NCBI RefSeq assembly: GCF_002575655.3
Contig: NC_053040.3
Coordinates: 152,521,148 to 152,585,147, forward strand
Origin: Aegilops tauschii subsp. strangulata
Taxonomy: Eukaryota; Streptophyta; Magnoliopsida; Poales; Poaceae
Reading direction: 5' to 3'
Length of the DNA: 64,000 nt
Below the pieces are notes generated by a model. The model made no database searches, was not told the origin of the DNA, and saw only the letters and a list, made by a program, of their open reading frames with translations. Positions 35,787-46,197 of this stretch are shown piece by piece. The position numbers were made by a program, and so were the translations under genes. Every line of letters starts with the position of its first letter. Position 1 is the stretch's first letter.

Positions 35787-36446
35787 TCTCACATTTCATG
35801 GACAAGATCCTTCCAGTTGGAAGAGCACACACCCATGGTGCGCTCTCTGATGTCACAGATGGGCTGTTTCAACTTGGAAGAACCTTCGTGGGTGCCCTCC
35901 TCGTGGTCGTGGTCGTGGTCGGTGAGATCTGACTTGGCAATTGAGGATCCCAAGCCGCCGCCGTAGAACGTGTCCTTCAGAAGTGACAAAATGGGCTCGA
36001 TGGCGTATAAAGCTCGCAAATCTTGACCGTTTGGCAGAGGAGATCAGCAGCAGGGCTGTCGAAGATATCGACGGTGGTTGAACCAGAGGGGTTGGGGATG
36101 GACCACTTAACCTGTGACATGGCCCGGTGAAGCCGTCGGTGTGGACGAGCTTGATGTCGTAGCCAGCTTTCCCGAGATACAGTAATACGCTAGCCCGCTG
36201 ACATGAAGCCTTCGGCATGGCAACGTAGTCAACGTCTTCGCCGGCTTCCACGGTGATGTGTTGCTCCGGGATCGACAGGTCGGGGCGAACGGCGGTCACC
36301 TCGCCAACGTCCGCCGGAGAGGCCATGATAAACCTCTTCTTGGCCGAACGCTCGTCGGGCTCCCCGGGACACGTGGTCGAGCTTAGGCTGCGACATTCTG
36401 GAGCAGGGGACGTGGATCTGGCGGGGAGGGACACCGCATGCCTCAT
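35787..36446 (-). pseudogene. First exon(s) of the inner CACTA B3-like gene, uncharacterised N-terminal part
   Basis: A plausible start is the ATG at 36324-36326 (MASPADVGEV); an earlier in-frame ATG is at 36444-36446. The text includes QHITVEAGEDVDYVAMPKAS, LGKAGYDIKLVHTDG, then, after a frame change near 36120, a segment beginning MSQVKWSIPNPSGSTTVDIF, and after another near 36010, LYAIEPILSLLKDTFYGGGL and DHDHDHEEG. The codon-like composition and switch between frames suggest a decayed gene. I recognise no domain. It is placed like the outer 45423-45850 exon, upstream of the B3-like exons on the same strand. Confidence 0.5.
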
Positions 36447-37001
36447 CTAAAAACTCAAGGGAGTGGGGCGACGGTATGGGAATCGCTGGATAACCTGAAC
36501 TTTATTATCTAAGCTAGGAGGAACGGCCAGACCTGCAGGGTTGGCGGCGGCGCCGGCGGCAGCCGTGAGCTAGGGTTCGAAGGGGGGAGGGGGCAGGTGG
36601 GGGACTGTGGAGGGGGGGTGGTGTTTGAGGGTACGCCGTGGCTACTAAATTTTTTAGTAATGGTGGGTGGAGATGGTGGTGGACGAGGGAGGGCAATAGT
36701 TCAAATGCCTCGGCTACTAAAATTTTACTATAAGGTTAGTGCTGGAGGAGTGTGGGCAACGGTTGAAGTATGGCGGCTACTAAAATTTGGGTAAAGGTAT
36801 TGATGCGGGGCGGGAGTGCCCAAGATCGCGCACGGTCCAATAACAATATGCGCGTATGATAATAAGGAAAAGTGGCGCGGGAACGCTCAAGGCGGGTAGT
36901 TTGTTTTTTATATTTCTAGCTAGCTGGTCTATCGCACACGGTTCGTCCTGATTTCCAAATAAACTTACCCGCCTTTACCTTCCACAGGTGGTGGTTTTAC
37001 A
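36447..37001. other. Upstream region of the inner CACTA B3-like gene
   Basis: It contains three loosely repeated blocks with GGCTACTAAA(A)TTT (about 36638, 36711, 36774) and TGGTGG words. No gene is supported. It would hold the promoter if the B3-like gene is transcribed. Confidence 0.4.
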
Positions 37002-37255
37002 GCGCACTTGCATCGCACACGGTTAAGCCAGTACCTCCACCCTTTGCTCGCGCTTGCGCGGTCGTGGTGATTTCAGCGCACTTGCATCGCACACGGTTGA
37101 GCCAGTACCTCCACCCTTTGCTCGCGCTTGCGCGGTTGTGGTGATTTCAGCTCACTTGCATCGCACACGGTTTAGCCAGTACCTCCACCTTAATTTGCTC
37201 GTGGTTGCGCGGTTGTGGTGATTCACATCGCACTTGTATCGCACACGGTTTAGAT
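37002..37255. repeat. 74-bp tandem repeat, three and a half copies
   Basis: Units begin GCGCACTTGCATCGCACACGG at 37002, 37076 and 37150, with a partial one near 37228. Each carries ATCGCACACGGTT, the same word as the CACTA subterminal repeats, so extra transposase-binding-like sites lie in the middle of the element. Confidence 0.88.
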
Positions 37256-39160
37256 ATTATACCCCGTGTCCGTTGAGGATCATCAGAGTCTTTGCAGCAA
37301 AAAATAACGTTAGGGAGGGTCAAAAGATAGCCACACTAGCATGTGGCCCAAATATATATGAGTGAAAAGGGTGGTATGTGATGTTCAAAATTCCAATGCA
37401 CAACTTTGACCCCGTGGGCCCACGGTTTGGCGCGTCATTGAAGATTGATGAGAGGGGCTAGAAGTCAAGAACCACCTGGAAGTGGCCAAATATATGTACA
37501 AATATTGGGGATGTTTAAAAATTTAAATACACAACGCATAACTTTGGTGGCACCTGCCTCGCAAACCCGAAAGCACCCTAACAACCACCTTGCTAGGATA
37601 TATATAATGACATAATGTCGTACCTAGCTAGGATGCTTGGCCCACCACCTCCCACTTCGTGTCAGCGGGGCGGATGCACGTAATGATCGATACTTTGGTC
37701 ATACATGCATGTCACCATGACCTACCATAAGACGGACCAATGAATCTTTCGTTTGCTCAAATGACAGTTGTTATTGTCGATAAACCGCTTGGGCCAATAG
37801 ATTGAACCATCATAAACATCACACGAGAGGGACCACAAAACCAGTACCTCTTGCATGCGGCCCAAAATGATGTACATTGGGAAGGGGTGATGTGTGATTT
37901 CAATATAGAATAATGTACAATTTTGATGTGGTGCCTACCTCTTGATACAGACAACAACCATGAAGGCAAGGTAATTAAGGACGAGATACGTACGCAGGGT
38001 TTGATGTAGGTCGAACCCAGCAATCCGAGCATCTGGGAGGGAATCCTGACAACGCATGAGCTCGAGCTTTGGTTGACCGACATTTGACGGTGACCGGCCC
38101 TAACGTGAACTAGGAGGAATCCATTCAAGTCCAACACATACCCCTCATTATCGGTCAAAGGGATGATATATATACACTCGGGGAGCCACAGATATCCGCG
38201 TTGTCACAAAAAACCGCACAAGGGAGACGTGGTCGATCAGAAGACCCCGTATACACTGCATGCGGCCTGAAAATATGTATGGGTATGATGGTGTATAATG
38301 TGTTTAAATCCCAAATGCACAACTTCGATGGGCCACGGCAAGTACATTACAAACCGAACACCGTACCCGACTCGAAGCCGGGTTCAATACCTATGATGTC
38401 AGTTTCCCAACTTCGAGGCACCACCGGGGGGGGGTCGTCCCACGCATGTGCTCAAACTTTATTTTGTCTAGCATGGGACACATCTATATATATATATCTA
38501 TACATCTATACACATATATAGTGTGCGAATAACTATGAAAGTTGCTCGTTGGATGAAGCCAATCCGACGGTACAGAGATGGCAAATCCGAGCACTACTGG
38601 CTGTTGGATATCATCTACATTCCACCAGATTCTGCCACATGTACAATCTAGAAGACTCCATGGTTCAACTTAAGCATAATGCGCAAACCTCAAAACATAA
38701 GCGCTTCTCCTTTGTTCTCTAGAATCTTCCATATCTTAATTTCCCAAACTTTTTTTTCTAAATGAATTGTCACTTTTTGTTTTTACCTTTACAATGCACA
38801 ATTACATGAATCTTAAAATAGTTTTTTACAAAACTAATTGATTTTGGATGAGATGAACTATAAGTATTAAACGAACATCTACATCATGCATATCTGGGAG
38901 AAGAGGCGGGAAACCGATGAGAGGAGTGGCGAGAAACGGTAGCCTGTTTTGAATGAAAACCTAGTAGAGAAGGAAGTGTGAGCTACACGACGCATGCGCA
39001 CAATGCTTACCCATGTACTGCATGTGATGTCGAAAGGGCTCAGGGTTGCCGTTCGATCTAGGAGCATCCAACGGTGCACACGTACGATCTGTGGGTTTGG
39101 GTTCTGGCCAGTCAGAACGCAGGACTCAGATCGCGCATGCAGCGGGGGGGGGGATATCTT
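37256..39160. other. Non-coding interior of the inner CACTA with diverged repeats and a TA-rich run
   Basis: A block with '[G/T]GGCC[C/T][A/G]AA..ATAT..' followed by 'TGTGATGTTCAAAATTCCAATGCACAACTTTGA'-like text recurs at about 37340, 37485, 37857 and 38264, much diverged. A run of TATATATATATCTATA-like sequence lies at about 38483-38520. No gene is supported. Confidence 0.5.
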
Positions 39161-39163
39161 ACG

Positions 39164-39530
39164 GAAACCAACATTCGGTGGAAACCGGTGAAAACCACGA
39201 GAAAAAGATGTTTTGAAGTTTCAAAAAAATTTCAAAAAAATGTGGGATGTTAACAGGATGATGTTTTATTGGAACACAAAATTTCAAGTTGAAACACATT
39301 AAGAGATGTGAGATATAAAAATGACAAAATTAGTGTTGAATAGTGCCGAATAGTAATGTCACTATTTAGGGCGGAATTGTCTTTTTCATAGCTCACATCT
39401 CGTAATGTTTTTCAACTTGAAATTTTGTGTCGCAATAAAACATCACCTTCTTAACATCCCACATTTTTTTAGATTTTTATGAAACTTTAAAATATGGTTT
39501 CCATTAAGTTTTCATTGAATATCGGCTTTG
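39164..39530. mobile_element. Foldback (MITE-like) element with long inverted arms
   Basis: The left arm contains AAAAAAATGTGGGATGTTAAC, TGATGTTTTATTGG and ACAAAATTTCAAGTTGAAAC. The right arm is its inverse: GTTTTTCAACTTGAAATTTTG, CAATAAAACATCACC, GTTAACATCCCACATTTTTTT (with small changes). Arms are about 160 bases each around a short centre (about 39330-39390). The outer tips are degenerate and I could not define a target duplication. It is non-coding. Confidence 0.75.
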
Positions 39531-39599
39531 GTGAGTGAACCGTGTGCTATTTGAAAACATTTCATGAGAAGAATCTTAGTTTTTAAATCCCCGTAAATC

Positions 39600-41690
39600 C
39601 AAAACTAAGCTGAAAATCGTGAAACCTGCCATGGTGTCACGACATCGCACTTATATGTCGGGAATTTTTTCGTCCATTGGGGCGCAAGTTTTATTAGAAG
39701 CCTCTTACAAACCGGAGCTTCTCTCAAAGAAGCCTCGTGGTTCCGATAGGGAAACGTGTCCCCCTTGTGGGCGAAACGTAATCACTGCCTCTTTTCACCT
39801 TGTATTTACTTCTACGGGCAACATGGAACGACAGGATATCCGTGCTGAAATTTAAACTTATTCCGGGTTCATTTGGCCTTTTTATACACTAATTGAGTTT
39901 CCTAGGCATTTAATGTCCATAATTTAAATCTGAACTACAAATACATGCTCCAGTTCACCAAAATGGCTAGAAAAATTATACATGTGTCCTTGGGTGCATG
40001 TTTAGGTCCCATGCCAGGAATGGGAACGAACTACAACCGTACTGGTGTCATGGCTCGTACTCAAACATTTCGAATCTCGGTTTTTAAGTCCCCATAAATC
40101 CTAAACTCACCAGAAAGTCATCAAAGGTGGCATGGTGTCACGTCCTGGCACATATATGTCGTGGTAAAAACATTGTCCAATTTGGGCCAATCTTTATTAC
40201 AAAACTCTTACAAAAACTGGAGCTTTTCTCAAAGAAGCCTCATGGTTCTGATAGGGAAACGTGTTCCCCTTGTGGGCGAAACGTAATCACTGCCTCTTTT
40301 CGCCTTGTATTTTCTTCCACGGGCAACATGGAACCACAGGATATCCGCGCTGAAATTTAAACTTATTTAGGGTTCGTTTGGCCTTTTTATACACTAATTG
40401 AGTTGCCTAGGCATTTAATGTCCATAATTCAAATCTGAACTACAAATACATGCTCCAGTTCACCAAAATGGCTAGAAAATTATACATGTGTCCTTGGGTG
40501 CATGTTTAGGTCTCATGCCAGGAATGGGAACGAATTACAACCGTACCGGTGTCCTGGCTCTTCCTCAAACATTCCGACTCTCGGTTTTTAAGTCCCCATA
40601 AATACTAAACTCACCAGAAAGACATCAAAGGTGGCAAGGTGTCATGTCATGGCACATATATGTCGTGGTAAAAACATTGCCAATTTGGGCCAAGATTTAT
40701 TACAAACCTCTTACAAACCGGAGCCTGTCGCAAGAACCCTCGTGGTTTCGATAGGGAAATGTGTCCCCTTGTGGGCCAAACAATAATCACTCCCTCTTTT
40801 AGCCTCGTATTTTCTTCTACACGCGACACGGAACAACTGGAGATTCACGCTGAACTTTGAAATTATTCAGGGTTCATTTGACCTTTTTTATTCATTAATT
40901 GAGTTTTCTAGGCATTTAATGTCCATCATTCAAATCCGAACTACAAATACATGCTCAAGTGCACCAAAATGGCTAGAAAAAACATGCATGTTTCCTTGGG
41001 GTGCATGTTTAGGTCCCATGGAATGAATGGGAACGAATTCAACCATCTCGCCATCCTGGCCTGGCCGCAAACATTGCAAATCTCGGGTTTTAAATGTCTA
41101 TAAATCCAAAACTCACCAGGAAATCATGAAACTTGGCATGGTGTCACTACATGGTATATATAATTTTCCAATTTGGGCGAAGCTATATTATAAGCCTTTT
41201 ACAAACCGGAGCCTCTCACAACCCTCGTGGTTCCGGTAGGGAAACATGCCCCTCTTGTGGGCGAAACGATAATTGATGCCTCTTCTCGCCTTGAACTTTT
41301 TTTTTCTAAAGGCAACATAGAATAACAGGAGTGTCGGGCTGAAATTTGAAAGTATTAAGGGTTCGTCTGGCCATTGTATATATATTACTAATTACTAAGT
41401 TTTCTATGCATTTAATGTTGTCCATAATTCAAATTTGAACTACAACCACATGCTCCAGTGAAGCAAAATGGGTGGGAAATCGTACATGTGTCATTGGGTG
41501 CATGCTTAGGTCTCGTTTAAGGAATGAGAATGAATTACAAACTTGTCGTCGTCCTGAAACAATGAGAATCTCGGTTTTTAAATCCCAGTAAATTAAAAAG
41601 TCACCCAAAAAGCATGAAACTTGGCATGGTTTCATGACATGGCACATATATGTCGTGGAAAAAAATCGTCCAGTTTGAGAAGAGGCGCAC
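39600..41690. repeat. Tandem array of about 0.5-kb units in the inner CACTA
   Basis: The anchor ATGGTGTCACGACAT-like word occurs at 39631, 40132, 40636, 41138 and 41626, so the period is about 490-504 bases. Units share CTTACAAACCGGAGC, GTTCCGATAGGGAAACGTGT, TGTGGGCGAAACG, CATTTAATGTCCATAATT and TCCTTGGGTGCATG. Repeated short ORFs inside (for example MAWCHV or MVSRHR starts) are repeat products. A diverged array of the same kind is in the outer CACTA (47.3-49.3 kb). Confidence 0.92.
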
Positions 41691-41804
41691 ACATTAGTAG
41701 CCAACGAAGTCCTTTTTGAAACAAAAAGCTGACACGTTAATATCGCAAACGGTTGTATTATATTTACCGTGTTGAAATTTAACCATGCCCGGTGGCGTGC
41801 GTGC

Positions 41805-41985
41805 AGCTGTTTGATTAGACGGGACGAGCGCGAGAAGTCCGCCGTGCAGGTTCGACGGGATGCGTGCGAGTAGTCCTCCACGCAGGCTAGATGGGACGCA
41901 TGCATCCTGTCCACCTCGCAGGCTCGACGGGACACGTGCAAGCAGCAAGGCCGCCCATGCTCACCGGGAAGCAAGCTCTTTGACC
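41805..41985. repeat. Short tandem repeat, about 42-bp unit, around four copies
   Basis: Units contain GACGGGA[C/T]G[C/A]GTGC and GCAGGCTCGACGGGA. A related, shorter set is present after the array in the outer CACTA (about 49490-49590). Confidence 0.65.
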
Positions 41986-42328
41986 TCCATGCACCAGTCG
42001 CCGCCCGCCTCGCTCACAACTTCTCCATTAATGGGTTAATTAAAGCACCTGGACGGAGGGTGTTGGCTTGTGATCACATGGCAGCATTTGCTTTGTTCGT
42101 GTTTTCAACTAGTATTCGGCCCTAATTTAAATTGCCACATAGGGCAATGGATAATACGACCACAAATAAAATGGCAACGGATAATACGATGACAAATTTA
42201 CAATGATGCACATAATAATTGTCTTACATATTCCGGCTAATTTAAAATGCCACATGCGGCAAAGCCCGGAAGACACGGGGGCAAGAGAAGAAGGAAATTG
42301 CAGACAACAATCTGGGTCGCTACTGTCT

Positions 42329-42931
42329 CTACTCGTCGATGGATCGCCGGGCGGCAAAATCCTCCAGCTCCTTCTTCAATTCCTCACGACTTTGCTTGAA
42401 AGAAGCCACGGATTCCTCCACCTCCTGCTCGCGCTCGATCCGGAGCTTCCTCAAGCCACTCGTCAGTTCCTCGACGACCGCTTTCAGCATCATCTCCGAG
42501 GCACTGCTCTGCTCATGCAACATCTTCCAGCCGGCGGCCTCCTCCTCCTTCTCGGCGACCAACTTGAGGAGCTTCGCATTGTCATCCGTGAGTTGCTCGA
42601 CGAGGCCGGTCGCCTTATCAACCGAGGCATCGCTGATCTTAAGCAGATTCATCAAGCCGTCGACCAGCTCCTGCTGCATAGTGACGCCAGCTAGAATGTC
42701 GTCGTCGCCGGCGAAGGACTTCAGGAACGCCGGCTCGTCGCGATGGCCGACGCCACGAATGCGCTTGTGAGAGACCTCGCGTGCCCGTGAGAGCTCGTTC
42801 GAGGGCTCCGCGGCATGCCGGGACATCTCTGTTGCGGCTGCGGCTTCGCGGCGGGACCTCTCTACTGCTTCCGCGGCCTTGGTCTTTGCTGCCTGGTTAT
42901 ATGTCCACCCTAAACTCCTCCTACCGGTCAT
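42329..42931 (-). CDS. Uncharacterised coiled-coil protein (200 aa) in the inner CACTA
   Basis: An uninterrupted ORF starts at the ATG at 42929-42931. It is rich in Glu, Lys, Ala and Leu. Residues about 20-55 are charged and Ala-rich; from about residue 75 to the end heptad-like spacing (LVDGLMNLLK, LVEQLTDDNAKLLKLVAEKE, EELTSGLRKLRIEREQEVEE) predicts a long coiled coil. I recognise no enzyme motif and no signal peptide. It lies right of the tandem array and left of another minus-strand ORF. Coiled coils are common in transposon DNA-binding helper proteins, but a role is not shown. The open frame in a non-autonomous element is notable. Confidence 0.6.
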   Translation of the reverse strand: MTGRRSLGWTYNQAAKTKAAEAVERSRREAAAATEMSRHAAEPSNELSRAREVSHKRIRGVGHRDEPAFLKSFAGDDDILAGVTMQQELVDGLMNLLKISDASVDKATGLVEQLTDDNAKLLKLVAEKEEEAAGWKMLHEQSSASEMMLKAVVEELTSGLRKLRIEREQEVEESVASFKQSREELKKELEDFAARRSIDE

Positions 42932-43373
42932 GGCGGAACGACTTGACAGAGAAAACCAGTTTTGTGGGTGATGAGGAGAGGAACTGTGAAGTAATTTTCG
43001 AGTGGGTAGTTTTTATAGCCCGGTGCTAAGTGTGAACACATATTAGTTTGATAGGTGTGAATAGATTTGCAATTACTTATTGTGTTGTAATCAACAATGT
43101 GACGAGAAACAAGGTCAAAATTTATTGATGGCAGAAGGTTGACCACGTGGTTGCTCACCGTTGAGGCGGCCGCGGCGCGCTCCGCTCTGGCGTCCCTGTG
43201 CGCGCTCAGCTCGCCGTTGAGGAAAAGTTACAATGGCAACTGTTAATATTTCTTAATAATTGTCTTACATATGCATACAATTATAATAAAATATAAGCTA
43301 AAAGGCTGAGCTGGCGGCCTTCCGATGATGGTCTTCTCGGACTCCATGATCAGCATAGCACCCTTGCGGCCGT

Positions 43374-44033
43374 TCACTCCGAGTGTCCCAACCCGCCTCC
43401 GCCTATGGGGCTGCTGGCGCTGGGAGGCTCTTGGGGTTGCTGGGCCCCTTCCAGAAGAGCTTGAGAGCGTGCAATTGCGCGCATGACAACTCCGCGGAAC
43501 CGCTCCATTTCCATGTCTCTGGCCTGGTAGCAAATTCCGTCGATCACCTGCATCCTCAAGATATCACATTGGCGATGTTCTACTTCGTCGGGGATGTCAA
43601 CTCTGCCAAGGATGCGCTCAAGCCTGGCCACCACATCATCGGGATCGAGGTTGACACGGCCACCGTGGGCAATGATGAAGCCGTAGGCTGCCTTTATCTT
43701 GACTGAATCACAGAGGTCCTCTGCCCATTCCTTGCAGGGCATCAGTCTCTCGATGAGCACTGGTGACGGCGGCTCTTCGGGTGGGTCGTCGATCATGCCG
43801 CCGAGCTGCTCTGGATCTTTTGCACGGTGGATGGCAAACTGCTCATCACACCTCCTCTGCAATATGTCGATTGTGCTCCCAAGGACTATGACGCCGATAT
43901 CGCTGCCGACGACCCATGGTGCCTGCACCGGCCGATGAAGCTCTTGCTCCCCGACCTGCTCCGGCTCATTCTCCTCGCCGAAGATGTAACGCAGGTATGC
44001 GACGATGTCGAAGCTTTGCTCGTTGCCTGGCAT
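43374..44033 (-). CDS. Uncharacterised protein (219 aa) in the inner CACTA
   Basis: The ATG at 44031-44033 opens a frame beginning MPGNEQSFDIVAYLRYIFGE and ending GGGLGHSE. The same frame is open a little further upstream (to 44087) without an ATG. It is acidic, with a run PEEPPSPVLIERLMPCKEWA in the middle and a C-terminal half (DDVVARLERILGRVDIPDEV, FRGVVMRAIARSQALLEGAQ) likely helical. I do not recognise the family. It lies about 440 bases right of the coiled-coil ORF and on the same strand, so both could be exons of one gene or separate genes. Its spacing from the right end resembles that of other terminal genes in CACTA elements. Confidence 0.55.
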   Translation of the reverse strand: MPGNEQSFDIVAYLRYIFGEENEPEQVGEQELHRPVQAPWVVGSDIGVIVLGSTIDILQRRCDEQFAIHRAKDPEQLGGMIDDPPEEPPSPVLIERLMPCKEWAEDLCDSVKIKAAYGFIIAHGGRVNLDPDDVVARLERILGRVDIPDEVEHRQCDILRMQVIDGICYQARDMEMERFRGVVMRAIARSQALLEGAQQPQEPPSASSPIGGGGLGHSE

Positions 44034-44179
44034 GCTTGGAATAAGTAATGGTAGATGGGTGAGGACTAGATCTTCGCAGAGTGTCACGGCGGTGCATTGC
44101 CGCCTGGGTTATATGCAGCAAGCCGTTAGCTGGTGGCGGGAAACCGGTGAGGGAATAGGCGTGGATTTTACAATTCATC

Positions 44180-44225
44180 CATGTGGAGCGCGGGAAGCAT
44201 TCGCTGGAGCGCGGGAAGCATTCGC
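44180..44225. repeat. Short triple repeat GGAGCGCGGGAAGCATTCGC
   Basis: The unit of about 20 bases occurs two and a half times in a row just upstream of the 219-aa ORF. No role is evident. Confidence 0.7.
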
Positions 44226-44249
44226 TGGAGCGCGGGAAGACTAAGTGGA

Positions 44250-44946
44250 GCACACACACAACCTGAATACCGTATCCGGTGCCACGTGTTATTTTTCACA
44301 CAAGTGTTAACATAAGGAAACGTATGTGTAACTTACTAATCATCGCACACGAACACGAGTACTTGCAGACGCATTGTGTGCGATATTCCTAGCCAGCGCA
44401 AGCAACTAGTTTGCATTTTTCGAAGTTTTTTTACACACAAAATCGCACATGAACTAACTGTATTAACCGTCTGTGTTGTAATTTCTCATTGCAAACAGTT
44501 CACCGAGTCGGCTATTTGCCACGTATCACACACATCGTGTTAAGTTGAACCATTTCTGTTGCGTTCGCTAATCGAAAACAGTTCGTCCGAGTGAACCGTA
44601 TGCCCTATATCACACACACCTTGATGTGGCTAACCGTTTATGTTGCACTCCCTAATAGCAAATGGTTCATCGGAGCGAACTTTATGCCGTGTATCGCACA
44701 CACATTGATATGGCTGCCCGTTTCTGTTATTCTGCCTCATCGCAAATAGTTCGAACGGGTTAACCGTGTGGCCTGAATCGCACATGCAACTAAATTCTGA
44801 ACCGTGTTTGATGCATCCTCCATCGCAAACGTTTTGCACCTTTTTGACGGGTTTTTTACACCACCGTTTGCGATTATGGCATCGCACAGAGTTTCATCAA
44901 AGGTTCTCTGATCGTAGTGTCGCGTTAGCAGCATCCTGCAGTAGTG
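44250..44946. repeat. Right subterminal region and end of the inner CACTA
   Basis: Words of the kind ATCGCACAC[G/A], AACCGT[G/T]TG, CCATCGCAAACG recur on both strands over about 650 bases. The terminal 100 bases, ending CATCCTGCAGTAGTG, are nearly those of the outer right end (52870-53290). Transposase binding is expected from the class. Confidence 0.85.
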
Positions 44947-44949
44947 GTA

Positions 44950-45400
44950 TACAATAACAGAATGCACCCCACAACTATTGAACATCGCATTGCAGAATTG
45001 AACAAAACAATTAACTAAACACCACAACACAAATGAACCAAACGTTAACTGAGCACCACATTGCACAATGTATAACCAAACCAAGCATGCTTGACAACTT
45101 GGAAATATAGCAATTGTATTCGTTTCTCATGTATTTTGTAAAGATAAATTCGATTTATTTCTCACATGGAAGACAATACAAAATTGCAGCCTGAAGAATT
45201 GAACATCACATTTGCATAATTGAACCAAACAGTTAACTGAAGATGACAACTAATTAACAAAACAGTTAATAAGTGAGCACCACACTACACGACATATAGA
45301 ACATATACACTAGAGCAACAGATTGCATGGTAAAATTAGATAGCACAATTCACAAGAATTTGTGAAGGAAAGGCAGGAGCAGCACACGCAACGGGTAAAC
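44950..45400. other. Intron-like AT-rich sequence of the outer CACTA, right of the inner insertion
   Basis: It repeats words from 24480-24698 (TTGCAGAATTGAAC, TTAACTGAGCACCACATTGC, TTTCTCATGTATTT). This shows that the inner CACTA split this region. No gene is supported. Confidence 0.6.
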
Positions 45401-45422
45401 CGAGCATGCTTAACCGGCGTAG

Positions 45423-45907
45423 CTAGCAAATGGCAAGGTGCTCCTCCAAGATCTGGGGGTCGACACGAATGGCAGCCATCGCGACCTCATCCGCGCGTGC
45501 GGCCGCGATTTGCTTCTCCGCTGCCAAATGCTCCTTGAGATCCTGGCTATACTGCGTGCACCATGGCTTAGGGCGGCCCTTATTTGGTGGAGGGGCCGGT
45601 GATTTGGGTGGAAGGTGTCGCGCTCGCGCCGGCGGTCGGGGCATGTGGGATGTGGAAGGAGGAGGAGGATGGGGGTCGGGTGTGGATTACCTGCCTGGAT
45701 AGATGAAGCTGAGCAGCGTGAAGGAGGGTCGCCGACGAGGAGGCGGCGGTGCTGCAAGCAAGGAGTGAAGGTTTCAACTTGGAAAGGAAGGCGGAAACAT
45801 GAGAAATGTGTCTTTTGATGGGGGGAGGGGGCGGGGAGGTATATATTTCCACGGAAGCCGAAAATTTGGAATCGCTTCAGCGAAAAAACTGGCGCGCAAA
45901 GTGTCAT
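45423..45907 (-). pseudogene. Probable first exon of the outer CACTA B3-like gene
   Basis: One frame (45644-45423, ATG at 45642-45644) gives PPNKGRPKPWCTQYSQDLKE, HLAAEKQIAAARADEVAMAA and LEEHLAIC before a stop. An overlapping frame further right (to 45907) is arginine- and proline-rich and may be leader. The segment sits on the same strand and upstream of the B3-like exons at 23576-24060, as 35787-36446 does in the inner element. No domain is recognised. The link to the B3-like exons is inferred from position. Confidence 0.4.
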
Positions 45908-46197
45908 CAGACACGGTCCCTTATTCAGAACTGTGTACGATATGTGAACATCACAAACGATTCAGATAGCTTAACCCGTGTGTGTTGAGTTTGAACATCA
46001 AAAATTTGGTTCGGATTTCCCTGGTAACAGTGGTCATCCACGTCATTGCATAATTTGGGTACACAAAGGAGACTACAGCACACCCACACTTCTTAATCGA
46101 GCAAGTTTAGCAATTAAACAGAGCTAGCTGACCTAAACATTACTCTAACAAATTAAAGACTGGCGCTCTTAATTAAACAAAACAAAGAGTACTACTA

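Larger units (their letters stand above)
24699..44946. mobile_element. Inner CACTA transposon, 20.2 kb, TSD GTA
   Basis: The left end is CACTGGTGCGCGTCGG and the right end, read inward, is CACTACTGCAGGATGC. GTA flanks both (24696-24698 and 44947-44949). Both ends are clearly related to those of the outer CACTA. Own content without the Tat insertion is about 11.7 kb: a split B3-like gene, several minisatellites, a foldback element, a 0.5-kb tandem array and two uncharacterised minus-strand ORFs. No transposase gene is recognisable. Confidence 0.9.

Noticed and set aside
39619..40360. Repeated similar ORFs (about 77 aa) in the tandem array, possibly a gene family
   Set aside because: They recur because the DNA unit recurs; other units have stops and frameshifts, and there is no codon bias.
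34069..41690. CRISPR-like interpretation of regularly spaced repeats
   Set aside because: Units are contiguous tandem copies with no unique spacers, in a eukaryotic transposon.
42329..42931. Host gene unrelated to the transposon
   Set aside because: It lies inside the boundaries of the inner CACTA set by target duplications, so it is treated as transposon cargo.
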